A stretch of 64,000 nt of DNA from contig JAEPNP010000001.1 in NCBI GenBank assembly GCA_017643395.1, positions 579,806-643,805 on the forward strand. Direction: 5' to 3'. How positions within the stretch are numbered: the stretch's first letter is position 1; the number at the start of each line of letters is the position of its first letter. The translations under genes were made by a program, and so were the position numbers. Under the pieces are notes generated by a model. It worked only from the letters and a program-made list of their open reading frames with translations, was not told where the DNA came from and searched no databases. The DNA is from Rhodothermales bacterium (GTDB lineage Bacteria > Bacteroidota > Rhodothermia > Rhodothermales > UBA10348). This document shows, piece after piece, positions 15,875 through 25,100 of the stretch.

Positions 15875-18800
15875 CGGACTACGATCAGGGTTCCGGTTTT
15901 CTGGCCGCGCGGTGCTTCCAGTCGGTACAGGTACATGCCGGCCGGCAGGGCCGAGGTGTCGATCTGGAGGTGATGACTGCCGGCCTGCAGGGTGCGGGCG
16001 GGCACCTGGCCGACCTGGCGCCCCAGCACGTCGAACAGGCTCACGCGAACCTCACCGGCCTCAGGCAACTGAATGCCCAGCGTGGCCTGGCGTGTGGCAG
16101 GGTTGGGCCAGGGTGGGGAGACCTCCAGCCTGCTCGGCACCTCAGCGGCCTCGGCGCTCGTGTAGATGGCACCGAACGGCAGGTCCGGCGGCCGGGCCGA
16201 GATCTGAAAACCCGGATTGTCCTGTGTGATGTAAACCACCGTTTCATACGGCGGAATAGTCACCGTGAACTCGCCCAGGTAGGATGCCGACGTGTCCGCG
16301 AAGATGTCGTAGTAGGGCCACGGGCCGTCGGTGGACATTTCTACGGCAGCGGACGGATCCAGAGTGACCGTTGACGGGGTGTCCTCGAAGTTGATCGCCA
16401 CAACCGCGTTGGCGTCCTGCAGCGGGCGCACGTAGCTGTAGACGATGGGCTCGCCAGCAAGGCGTCGGCCGGAGAAAATCACATCGTAACGCTGCGACCA
16501 GAACGCCTCGAACTGGGAGCGCGCCTGGGCCAGCTCCTGGTAGTGGCGCGCGAGGTCTCCGTTGTCCGTGGTATTCCAGTTGACCACCGTGCGGCGGGTG
16601 TCCCCGCTTCCACCTCCGTAGCCGACCTCTTCGCCTGCGTATACCATCGGAATACCGGTCGTGGTCAGCAACATGCCCGCCAGCGCCTTCTGCTGGCCCG
16701 TGGTCACGCGCTTGGCCACACGTTCCTCATCATGGTTCTCCAGGAAGCGGAAGTACCGGGCGTTCGGTCCTGGCCAGAAACCGCCGTTGCGGATGGCCGA
16801 GTCGTAGACCGAGATATTGCCGAAGGTGGCCCCTCGGATGGCGTTGTGGTAGAAATTCCAGTCGTACGCGGCGTCAAGTCCACCGACCAGGGCCGTGCCG
16901 CGATCATCATCCGCATAGTAGACCTCCGTGCCTCCGCCGGTCCCGGCTATCTCGCCCAGGATCCAGGCGTCCGGCCGCTGGCGCCTGATCACGTCGCGGG
17001 TCGGCCGGGCAAACCGCTCGGCACCGTAGCGGCGAACCGGGCCCCACCAGACGTCCATGCGGAAGCCGTCTATGTTGTACTCGTCGAGCCAGTACGCGAA
17101 GACGTCCAGCATCTCTGCCTGCAGATCGTCGTCGTCCCAGTTCAGGTTCGCCAGATCGCCGAAGCCATCATACTTGCGATACAGGTTCTCGCCGTTCTCG
17201 ACCTGCCAGATCTCCGCCAGATTGGCGCCACGTCCGTCCTGGCCACTGTTGTGGGAGTTGGGGGTGGTCTGGATGTAGCTGGAGTAAGGCCCGTCATTGC
17301 GCAGGCTATTCACCCACGGATGGTCGGGAGACACGTGGCTCTGGGTGATGTCCAGCACCACCCGAATGCCCAATTCGTGGGCCCGGTCCACCAGTGCACG
17401 CAGATCTTCATTGGTGCCAAGGCGCTCATCGACCGTATAGAAATCGATGATGTTGTAGCCGGCCCCGATGGGCGTCATGCCGTTGCGATTGCGCATGATG
17501 GGCATGAACCAGATGGTATTGAAGCCCATCTCGGCGATGTAGTCCAGCTCGGCGGTGATCTCGTTCAGCCGGTTGCCGGGGTTGGCCGTGCTGCCAGTGG
17601 CCGTCGGTCCGAATTGCAGCGGGAAGATTTCGTAGACAACCGCTCCGTCGATCCATGACGCGGTCTCGGCGTAGTCGAGCGCTCGCACGCCACCGTCCAG
17701 TTGGACCACGGCCGCAAGTCGCAGGCGGTCGATAACATCGCCATCGGCGACCACCTCGACGTTTGCGTACACCTCCCCGGGTCCTGTCGCCGTGCCGGTG
17801 GCAGAGAGTCCGGAGCCCGAAAACCCGGCGACGTCCGTGGTGCTCAAGGTCTCGTCCAGGCTCCAGTTGACGGTATAATCAGCGGGGAGCAGCGCCGTAC
17901 CCTGCAGATCGAAGATGATGCCGAAGGCGCTTCCACGCACCGTGCCGGTCACTGCGTAGGCTTCCTGGGGGTGCAGTCGGCGGGTAATGGTGATGGGGTC
18001 GGATGTAAACGTCTGGCCGTCCACCTCGGCTTCGAGGCGGAACGTGTTCGCGCCCAACTCGAGGGTGGCCGTGACGTCCACATCGCCATTGGTGACCGGA
18101 GCAAATGCTTCTCCGCCTCCCTCCCGCAGAACAGTCGCTCCGGTGACTGCCGGGTCGATGGATCCGTCAAGGCGCGTGATTACGCCGGTAAGGCGCGCGG
18201 TCTCAGTGACCGTTCGGAAGGCCGGAACCGTCCATTCCACCGGCGGCTGAAGTTCACCAATCTCGGCCGAGAGCTGGCGTCCCTGCCCATCGGTGGCATC
18301 GATGCGAAACTGCGCCCCGCTGCGCACCTCGCGGTCCAGCTGGAACCGGAATACGCCGGCTGCGGCATCGAAGAAATCCAGACCGTCGGTGCGCGTCACG
18401 CCATTCACCACAAAGGAGATGTCCGTGATGGCGGCCGTCGACACCAGTGACGCGGAGAAATATTGCACCGTGCCGTCGGCCGACAGCTCCTCAGCCGTCT
18501 GGAAGACCATGGGGTCCGAGACCACCAGCACGGAATTGTTGTTGTCGCCGGTATTGACCTCCGGGTTCAGGGGGTCTGTCAGCCAGTCGCAACTGGTCCC
18601 GGCAATGTTGCGATGCACCTGAATCTTGTACTCATAACGCTCGCCGACATTGAGCGTCATGGTCTTGCGCCAGTAGTTCTGGAAGCGCACGAATTCCATG
18701 GCCGACTCGTGCGTGTCGCCAATGCAGTTGCCGCTGGCATACGGTTGCCCCCAGGAATTGAAGCTCCCCGGGACAAATGCCGCCTCCACGACGCCCGAAG

Positions 18801-18882
18801 GGACGTAGCGGAAGGTCACATTGGTTTGCTGGGCGGCCGCCGGTGCGGCCAACAGGGCGAGTGCGATCAGGAGTGCACGCAT
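15871..18882 (-). CDS. T9SS-secreted multidomain GH13 amylase
   Basis: 1003 residues. Signal peptide (MRALLIALALLAAPAAAQ), an N-terminal E-set/starch-binding-like domain (about 20-120), further beta-sandwich modules (about 130-400), the GH13 barrel (about 410-800) and a C-terminal T9SS type A sorting domain (about 920-1003) with SPPWPNPA, VRVSLFDVLGRQV and LPAGMYLYRL. Catalytic residues: Asp610 in DGFRMD, Glu644 in ILGE, Asp718 in FLENHDEE. The sorting domain predicts export through T9SS to the cell surface or medium, making this the probable outermost starch-degrading enzyme. Its gene overlaps the next GH13 by 4 nt. Confidence 0.94.
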   Translation of the reverse strand: MRALLIALALLAAPAAAQQTNVTFRYVPSGVVEAAFVPGSFNSWGQPYASGNCIGDTHESAMEFVRFQNYWRKTMTLNVGERYEYKIQVHRNIAGTSCDWLTDPLNPEVNTGDNNNSVLVVSDPMVFQTAEELSADGTVQYFSASLVSTAAITDISFVVNGVTRTDGLDFFDAAAGVFRFQLDREVRSGAQFRIDATDGQGRQLSAEIGELQPPVEWTVPAFRTVTETARLTGVITRLDGSIDPAVTGATVLREGGGEAFAPVTNGDVDVTATLELGANTFRLEAEVDGQTFTSDPITITRRLHPQEAYAVTGTVRGSAFGIIFDLQGTALLPADYTVNWSLDETLSTTDVAGFSGSGLSATGTATGPGEVYANVEVVADGDVIDRLRLAAVVQLDGGVRALDYAETASWIDGAVVYEIFPLQFGPTATGSTANPGNRLNEITAELDYIAEMGFNTIWFMPIMRNRNGMTPIGAGYNIIDFYTVDERLGTNEDLRALVDRAHELGIRVVLDITQSHVSPDHPWVNSLRNDGPYSSYIQTTPNSHNSGQDGRGANLAEIWQVENGENLYRKYDGFGDLANLNWDDDDLQAEMLDVFAYWLDEYNIDGFRMDVWWGPVRRYGAERFARPTRDVIRRQRPDAWILGEIAGTGGGTEVYYADDDRGTALVGGLDAAYDWNFYHNAIRGATFGNISVYDSAIRNGGFWPGPNARYFRFLENHDEERVAKRVTTGQQKALAGMLLTTTGIPMVYAGEEVGYGGGSGDTRRTVVNWNTTDNGDLARHYQELAQARSQFEAFWSQRYDVIFSGRRLAGEPIVYSYVRPLQDANAVVAINFEDTPSTVTLDPSAAVEMSTDGPWPYYDIFADTSASYLGEFTVTIPPYETVVYITQDNPGFQISARPPDLPFGAIYTSAEAAEVPSRLEVSPPWPNPATRQATLGIQLPEAGEVRVSLFDVLGRQVGQVPARTLQAGSHHLQIDTSALPAGMYLYRLEAPRGQKTGTLIVVR

Positions 18883-18940
18883 TCAGTCTGGAATTGCTGC
18901 CCGGAGCCGCCGGCCCGCGGGATTAAAATGGCCCCAGACA

Positions 18941-18981
18941 CGGAGGGGCCGACTCACGACATGCGCGGGCCGGCCCCTCCG
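18941..18981 (-). terminator. Hairpin between the binding-protein and amylase genes
   Basis: CGGAGGGGCCG (18941-18951) and CGGCCCCTCCG (18971-18981) form a perfect 11-bp stem with a 19-nt loop. Reading leftward, a short T-rich stretch (CATTTTAATC) follows about 10 nt later. It may be a partial terminator or mRNA-stabilising hairpin setting different levels for the binding protein and the enzymes. Confidence 0.55.
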
Positions 18982-19003
18982 CTCTGGTCAGAGCCAGGTT
19001 CGC

Positions 19004-20977
19004 TTACTTGAGCAGCACCATGGTGCGGGTAAGCGTCTGCGTCGGTGTGGTCAGGCGGTAGATGTAGGTACCGCTTGCCAGGCTGGACGCGTCAAACGAG
19101 AGCCGGTAGGTAGCCGGCTGTTGGACACCGTCCACCAGCGTGGCCACTACACGACCAAGCACGTCGAACACCTGAACCTGCACGTCGGCCGTCTTCGTGA
19201 GGGAGTACTCGAACGAAGTGGTCGGGTTGAACGGGTTCGGGAAGTTTTGGCTCAGCTCGACCCGCTGCGGGAGCTCGTCACCGATGGTCTCGATGGACGT
19301 ACCCACGGCAGGATTGGTCTCAAACGGAAGGGCGCCGTCGGGCTGGTAGGTCTCGACTTCCAGCTGCTGGGCGGCGGGCCAGGAACCGTCGGAGTTCGGC
19401 ACGACGAAGCGCGAGCGACGACGACCAAGGCCGTCGAAACCACCACCTGCTTCCTCACCGGCGCGAGTGTCGCCGTCGACGCCGTAGGCGTAGGTGTACT
19501 GGATGGCCGAGTAGGTCGGGCCGTTGATGGTGATCGTCACGGAGTAGACGCCGTCTCCGTCCGGATCACTCATGAAGTGCTCGGTCGGCACGCCGGTCCA
19601 GCCCTGCGTGAAGCTGAAGATCGGGTCACCGAACAGCGGGAACGGCACGTGCGTGGCTGGATCGAAGGGATCTGCCGCGGAGGCCGCGCCGCTCATGTCC
19701 ACGTTGAACGTGACGTCGATGCTGGTACCGGCCGGAATCACGTTGTCCTCAAGCACGTCGTTGAAGCGCACGTCGCCGAGGAACTGCTCGTTATTCGGGT
19801 CGCCCTCGAACGTCAGCACACGGTTGGCACCGGTCGTAGACAGGGGCTCCTCCCATCCACTCGGAGGGTCGGCGCCGAAGTCGGCTATGAAGTTCTCATT
19901 GTTGAAATCAATAAAGAACTTGTACGACTGCTCCGAGCCGGGAAGCGCCGTCAGCGGAATGGCCGCCTCGAAGATGTTCGTGCCCGGGAACGGCAGCAGC
20001 AGGCTGCGATCCGGGTTGTCGCCGCTCCAACCGTTGAAGCCACCACGAACCTGCAGGGTATCACCACGGGCCTTGTCGAACAGGCCGATGTCCTGCAGCG
20101 GCGTCAGGTCTACCGAGAAGATGACCGTTGAGGTCTCCGGCTGCGCCGAACAGGAAGTCGGATTGGAGTCGCCGTAGTACACCCACGCGAGCGTGGTGTC
20201 GCTGGACGGAATGGTGAAGGTCCGGTTGTTGGAGTCTTCCCAACCGGTCACGTCCGTTTCCACGACGAACTTGTACTCCTGGGCATTGCCCGCCTGAGCC
20301 TCATCGTAGAAGGCCGTACCGGACCAGATGTCCCATCCCGGAGAGCCGTCTACATCGCTCTCCTGCGAAAGCACCACATTGGTGGCACCCCAGTCCAGCA
20401 CGCCTGGCTCCGGTGCACCACGCACACCGACGAACATGCTCGGGTTGCTGGGCACGTAGCCGTCATTGGAGCCGTCTTCCGTACAGGCGAAAACGCGGTA
20501 GTGTACCGCAACCTGGCCGGCGGGGGCCTCGAACGGACGCCAGTCATAGGCGGCGCCACTCCCTTTGCGGAAGTAGTGAAGCGGCATCACCACGTCACCG
20601 GTCCCGCCGGCAATCATGTGGTTGTCACCGTCTTCCCATCCACCGAGGCCATCGTCCTCGAGCAACTGGGAGTAGAATTTGAACTGGAGATCGTCGTTCT
20701 CCGGAATCTGGAAGTTGATCTCCCAGTAGTCGCCGCCCACGTTGGTCGGCTTCAGCGTAGTCGCGTCGTTCCAGTCGATGACGCCACCGCCGGGGAGGGC
20801 GGTACCGCTGCCGAGCTGGCCGCGAATCTGGATCTCGTCAAGCGCATTGAGGGTGTCCGCAGCGGTCGCCGTGTTCAGCGTCAGCGTCACATTGCGCTGC
20901 GCCAGGGCATCGCTTGTGAACGCCAGCATCAGGAACGCGGCAAACAGCCCTCGCGCCAGCTTTGTAGAGGTGTGCAT
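19004..20977 (-). CDS. T9SS-secreted, multi-module starch-binding-like protein
   Basis: 657 residues: signal peptide (cleavage near DALAQ, about 27), four beta-sandwich modules (about 28-138, 155-270, 282-400, 405-530) and a T9SS sorting domain (about 575-657) with NFPNPFNPTTSFEYSL and VQVFDVLGRVVATLVDG. Three modules carry CBM20/E-set-like pieces such as QFKFYSQ, EYKFVVETDVTGWED and SYKFFIDF with Trp-rich ends. No catalytic motif is present. By design and context it is a surface glucan-binding protein, a functional analogue of SusE/SusF exported by T9SS rather than lipidated. A GAGGAG site precedes the start. A 110-bp gap to porV suggests a separate promoter. Confidence 0.82.
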   Translation of the reverse strand: MHTSTKLARGLFAAFLMLAFTSDALAQRNVTLTLNTATAADTLNALDEIQIRGQLGSGTALPGGGVIDWNDATTLKPTNVGGDYWEINFQIPENDDLQFKFYSQLLEDDGLGGWEDGDNHMIAGGTGDVVMPLHYFRKGSGAAYDWRPFEAPAGQVAVHYRVFACTEDGSNDGYVPSNPSMFVGVRGAPEPGVLDWGATNVVLSQESDVDGSPGWDIWSGTAFYDEAQAGNAQEYKFVVETDVTGWEDSNNRTFTIPSSDTTLAWVYYGDSNPTSCSAQPETSTVIFSVDLTPLQDIGLFDKARGDTLQVRGGFNGWSGDNPDRSLLLPFPGTNIFEAAIPLTALPGSEQSYKFFIDFNNENFIADFGADPPSGWEEPLSTTGANRVLTFEGDPNNEQFLGDVRFNDVLEDNVIPAGTSIDVTFNVDMSGAASAADPFDPATHVPFPLFGDPIFSFTQGWTGVPTEHFMSDPDGDGVYSVTITINGPTYSAIQYTYAYGVDGDTRAGEEAGGGFDGLGRRRSRFVVPNSDGSWPAAQQLEVETYQPDGALPFETNPAVGTSIETIGDELPQRVELSQNFPNPFNPTTSFEYSLTKTADVQVQVFDVLGRVVATLVDGVQQPATYRLSFDASSLASGTYIYRLTTPTQTLTRTMVLLK

Positions 20978-21075
20978 GTGGTGCTCCTCAGGTGGTTGTG
21001 TGATTGGGAATATCGGGTCTGTTCGGGGGGAAAAGACCGTTTCTATGATCAGGTGTGATCGTCAGGGGAGTACGG

Positions 21076-21093
21076 TTTTGACGGGTGTCAAAA
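21076..21093. promoter_or_regulatory. Inverted repeat TTTTGAC-N4-GTCAAAA
   Basis: A perfect 7-bp inverted repeat overlaps the stop codon of the porV-family gene and lies about 100 bp upstream of the starch-binding-like gene. On the minus strand it contains TTGACA, a good -35 element, so it may be an operator over a promoter. No T-run follows, arguing against a terminator. Confidence 0.4.
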
Positions 21094-22137
21094 TAGAATC
21101 GAGAGGGTAAGCCTGTTTACGTCCTGGAAGAATTCCTGCTGCTCCCAGGCATAGTCGAACGCGAAGTTCAGGGGGGCAAAGCGGTACCGCAGGCCGGCAC
21201 CCAATGTGAGCGCGCGCACCGCATCGTCCAGCAGGAGCTCGGAGTAGCCACCCCGCAGCATGACCAGGTCATTCAGCAGGCCGAGTTCGGCCCCCAGGTT
21301 GACGTACTGCTCGCTGCTGTTGGGGTTGAGGGCCTCAACGGCCATGGTGAGTCGAGTGCTGCCCGCTTGATAGATTTCGCCCGCAAGCCCGATGCGCATG
21401 GTCAGCGGCAGGTCGTACGTGTCGGTGCGCAGGAAGGCGCGGTTGGACTCGTTGTTGCCGGCGTTGACGGGATCGATGTCCACGCGAACCAGCAGGTCGT
21501 CCCCGTCCAGCTGCAGCTTGGAGCCGAAGTTGGATATGGATGCCCCGAGGCGGATTCCGCGGAACGGCGTCACGAACTGGGTCCCGATGTCCACGGCTGT
21601 GCCGGAGGCCCCGGAATTCCAGATCCGCTCGTTGATGCGCTTGACCGTGCCACCGATCGAGAATCGATCCGTCAGCGCCCGCGCATAGGAGACCGCCACG
21701 GCATAGGAAGCGGCGTCGAACTTCTCGCCCGTCCCGTTGGGACTGGACACGGTGGTCACCTCCATCTCCGGCGTGCGCATGCTGGTGACGCCGAACGCCA
21801 CCTTGCCGCCCGCCATGGGGAGAACCACCGAAACAAAGTTGAACTCGACGCCGGCCAGCCACTGGGCGTACTCGCCCACGAAGCCGCCGCCAGTGAGTCC
21901 TGTCAGACCGGCAGGGTTCCAATACACGGACGTCGCGTCGTCTATCGTCGCGGTCACCGCGTTGCCCATAGCCGTCGCCCGCGCGCCGACCGGGATGTTG
22001 AGGAAGTCGGCCGCGGTGGTTCCGCGCTTGGTTACCGATCTGGTAGTGGTTTCGAACTGTGCCTGGGCATCAACGGCCAGCAGCCCCATCATCAGCGTCA
22101 GCAGGCCCGCCCGTGCGATCGTGTGTGTCTTTGACAT
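21088..22137 (-). CDS. PorV/PorQ-family outer-membrane beta-barrel protein
   Basis: 349 residues, signal peptide (LLTLMMGLLAVDAQAQ), then the family opening FLNIPVGARATAMGNAVTA and DATSVYWNPAGL, seen in PorV-type and UPF0164-like barrels; the end (NRLTLSILF) is a typical outer-membrane beta strand with terminal Phe. PorV binds T9SS cargo and shuttles it to the attachment complex, but other members serve as general porins. Here it lies 8 bp after a large surface-protein gene and two genes after a TBDR. I chose ATG 22137; the open frame continues into the upstream gene but without a plausible signal peptide. Confidence 0.88.
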   Translation of the reverse strand: MSKTHTIARAGLLTLMMGLLAVDAQAQFETTTRSVTKRGTTAADFLNIPVGARATAMGNAVTATIDDATSVYWNPAGLTGLTGGGFVGEYAQWLAGVEFNFVSVVLPMAGGKVAFGVTSMRTPEMEVTTVSSPNGTGEKFDAASYAVAVSYARALTDRFSIGGTVKRINERIWNSGASGTAVDIGTQFVTPFRGIRLGASISNFGSKLQLDGDDLLVRVDIDPVNAGNNESNRAFLRTDTYDLPLTMRIGLAGEIYQAGSTRLTMAVEALNPNSSEQYVNLGAELGLLNDLVMLRGGYSELLLDDAVRALTLGAGLRYRFAPLNFAFDYAWEQQEFFQDVNRLTLSILF

Positions 22138-22145
22138 GGCTTCGC

Positions 22146-25100
22146 TTACTTGATGATGGCAAAGGTGCCGGTGCGTTCTCCAATTCCGGGCGCCTCCACG
22201 TGGTAGAGGTACACCCCATAGGCCACCGTCAGCCCATCGTCCGATTCCAGATCCCAATCCAGCGTGCCGTCCAGCAGGGCCGCAGCGGACATCGGGTCCG
22301 CCATCACGCCGTCATTGGTGCCTTCGTCCCTGCGCAGCGTAGTGATTTGCTTCCCGCTGAGGGTGAAGATGCGCACCGTGGCATCCGGGGGCAGATTGAT
22401 GAACTTGATGACCCTCGGCCCACGTCCTGTGGCAAACGGGTTGAGGGGCTCGAACGAGTTGGTCACCACGTAGGGGTTGGGCACGACCCGGATCTGCTCC
22501 AGCAACGAGTCCGGATTCACCGCGTCGACGCCGGGTGCCTTCGTGGTGAATTCGAACGCATCACTCGCCAGGAACGGCTTGCGGGTGATGACCTCCATGA
22601 CGTCTCCCTGCTGGGGATTGTCGTTGTCCTGGAAGACGAAGTTCATGCCGATGCGCCACGTGACGAGCTTGTCCGCATCCTCCTTGCCGACCTGCCGCTC
22701 GTACAGAATGATCAGATCGGATTCGCCGACCGAGGGATCGGTGGAGAACGTGGCGGGCGCTGTCGACGTGGAGGACACGAAGTCCGGACCCGTGAGATCC
22801 CAGAAGGCATAGTCCACCGGGGTCTCCGTTCCGTCCGGATTCACCCGCACCACCTCGACGTTGGTAGGCCGTGCCGGTAGGGTCAGGCGGCGAGCTACCT
22901 GTAGCTCGATGGACTGACCCTGCCCATCACCGATGATGCGCACCCGGTAGTCCGCGGGGTTGCGCAAGCCCTTCAGGAAGCCGGCAGACAGGTACGGCTC
23001 GAGGGTGGGAGGATAGATGCCCTCCCTGTTCCATCCCGAAGCAGACTTGTTGAGCACAATGAAGGGCTCCAGGAAGAAGTCCAGCTTGAAGCCAATCGGA
23101 TCCCCCTCCTGGTCGAAGATCGGAAACTCCTTGCCGCCCAGGAACGAGTTGGAACGGTCGATGAGCACCTCGCCGCTCGTGACATTGGTCAGCGAATAGC
23201 TGCGCGTGGTCAGCGTATCCGGGAAGTTGCGGCCGCCAAGTCGCAGCGTGTCCTCGAAGGTCACTCGGTAGCGCGCGCCGTCGTCAATCACCGTCGGGTC
23301 AATGATGCTGTACCCGATGCGGCTGGAGGTGGCGCCTTCCACCCTCGCCAGATCCACGATGTCGGCTCCTACGAACCCGGAAACCGGGGCCGTTGGCGTG
23401 ATCGCGACCACGTTGCGACCGGTGCGGATGGTACCGTCGGCCAGCCTCTGGATGCGGATCGGCGTTTCCGTCGGCGGGATGTTGTCGATGGTGGAGCCGA
23501 AGTCGTAGGCCGTCACGGCATAGAAATACTGAATGCCGTTGGTGACATCGGTATCCACATACGAGTGCGCCAGACCTGTCGCGTCTTCGCCTTCGTCCCG
23601 CCTGTTGGTGCCCAGGAAGAACTTGACGCCGTTGACATCCACCGGGTGGAAGTCAGCGAAGCCGTTGATCTTGTCGAACTGGGCAATCGGTTTGCGAAGC
23701 AGCGCGTTGCCGAAGCCGTCCGTAATGGTCAGGGCATCCAGGAAAGCCGGGTCGGTGGAGCGGTAGATGCGATAGCCCTCGAAGTCGTTCGGGTTGCGCC
23801 CGAGTCCAGCCAGGAAGTTGTCAAAGGAGTCTTCCGCGTCAGAATCCCAATAGAGCGTCACCCGGCCGTCTCCCGGAACCGCGCTCAGTTCCGGCGTGAT
23901 CGGTGCCTGGGCAAACTGGTAGTCCTCCTGATAGGCCTGCAGCGCCTTGTCGCGGGAGCCCAGCACTTCGTCATCGGTGATTCCCAGGATGATGGCCAGG
24001 GAGATGCGCTCCGTCTGGCCGGCCTTCAGCGGGAAGAGCGAACTGGAGACCACGATGTCGTTCTCGCCCGGCTCCGGAATGTTCTCGTCGAACTCACCCG
24101 GAATCATGAACGAGTTGAACAGGAACCGGTCGGTCTGGGAGTTCAGATTCAGGAAGAAAGCCGGAATGATCTGAACGTTGGTAATACCGATCTGGTCGGA
24201 CTCGGAGATGTCCGTGATGTCGATGTTCTTCTCGCCCGGGAAGCTGGTGCCGGCACCGGTGGTCGGCACGCCGTCGCCGTCACCAGGGTCTCCGGAGAAG
24301 CCGACACCGTCCAGGCCCACGTCGTCCTGAAGGAAATTCCAGTCGCCATCATTGTCGATGCCATCCGCGCGGGACTCATCGATCATCTCGTCGATGCCCT
24401 CGTCGATGCCTTCATCAACCGCGCCATCCTCATCGTTGTCCACGCCGTCGGCATAGGCCTTGCCGAGGTCCTCGGCGCCCACCTGGTACAGGATGATGTC
24501 CGTGCCGGGCACGCGATAGCGGCCATATGGATCGGACGCGGCCTGATTGACCATCTCCTGCGTCACAACGGGTGAACCAGGCTCGGAGAGCAGCGGGTAG
24601 TTGGCGGTGGGCGTCTCGTTGGAGCGATCGTTGTCGATGCCGTCGGCGAATGGGAGTCCGACATCCCCATCGTCCACGCCCAGCAGGCCAACCAGCGGAC
24701 GTCCGTTGGAGTCGGTGGAGATCGCATCCATGCCGGGATTGGGCGGCCAGCGCAGGAACGCATTGGAGAGGGCTTGCGAGACCATTTCCTGGGTCACCAC
24801 CGGACCGTCGCTTTCTCCATCGCTGTCATTGTCGATGCGGTCCGCGTATCCCACACCAACGTTGGAGGCCTGCTCACCGATGAACGGCGTGTGCGTGCGG
24901 TTCTCGTCGACCAGACCATTGCCGTTGTCGTCGATGCCGTTGATGGGATTCTCACCGGCCAGGAAGCTCTCCGGTACCACCGGGCTGTTGCACTCGCCGA
25001 TAGCCGGATCACAGTCGTCTTCGGTGGAGCCGTCGGCATCATTGTCGATGCGGTCCGTGGCATTGCCCGGCGTCTCCAGAAAGGCGAATACGGCCTGCCC

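Noticed and set aside
13952-15973. 673-codon rightward frame opposite the GH13 gene
   Set aside because: It is an antisense shadow of a well-defined GH13 enzyme; codon-position GC bias in GC-rich genes opens such frames.
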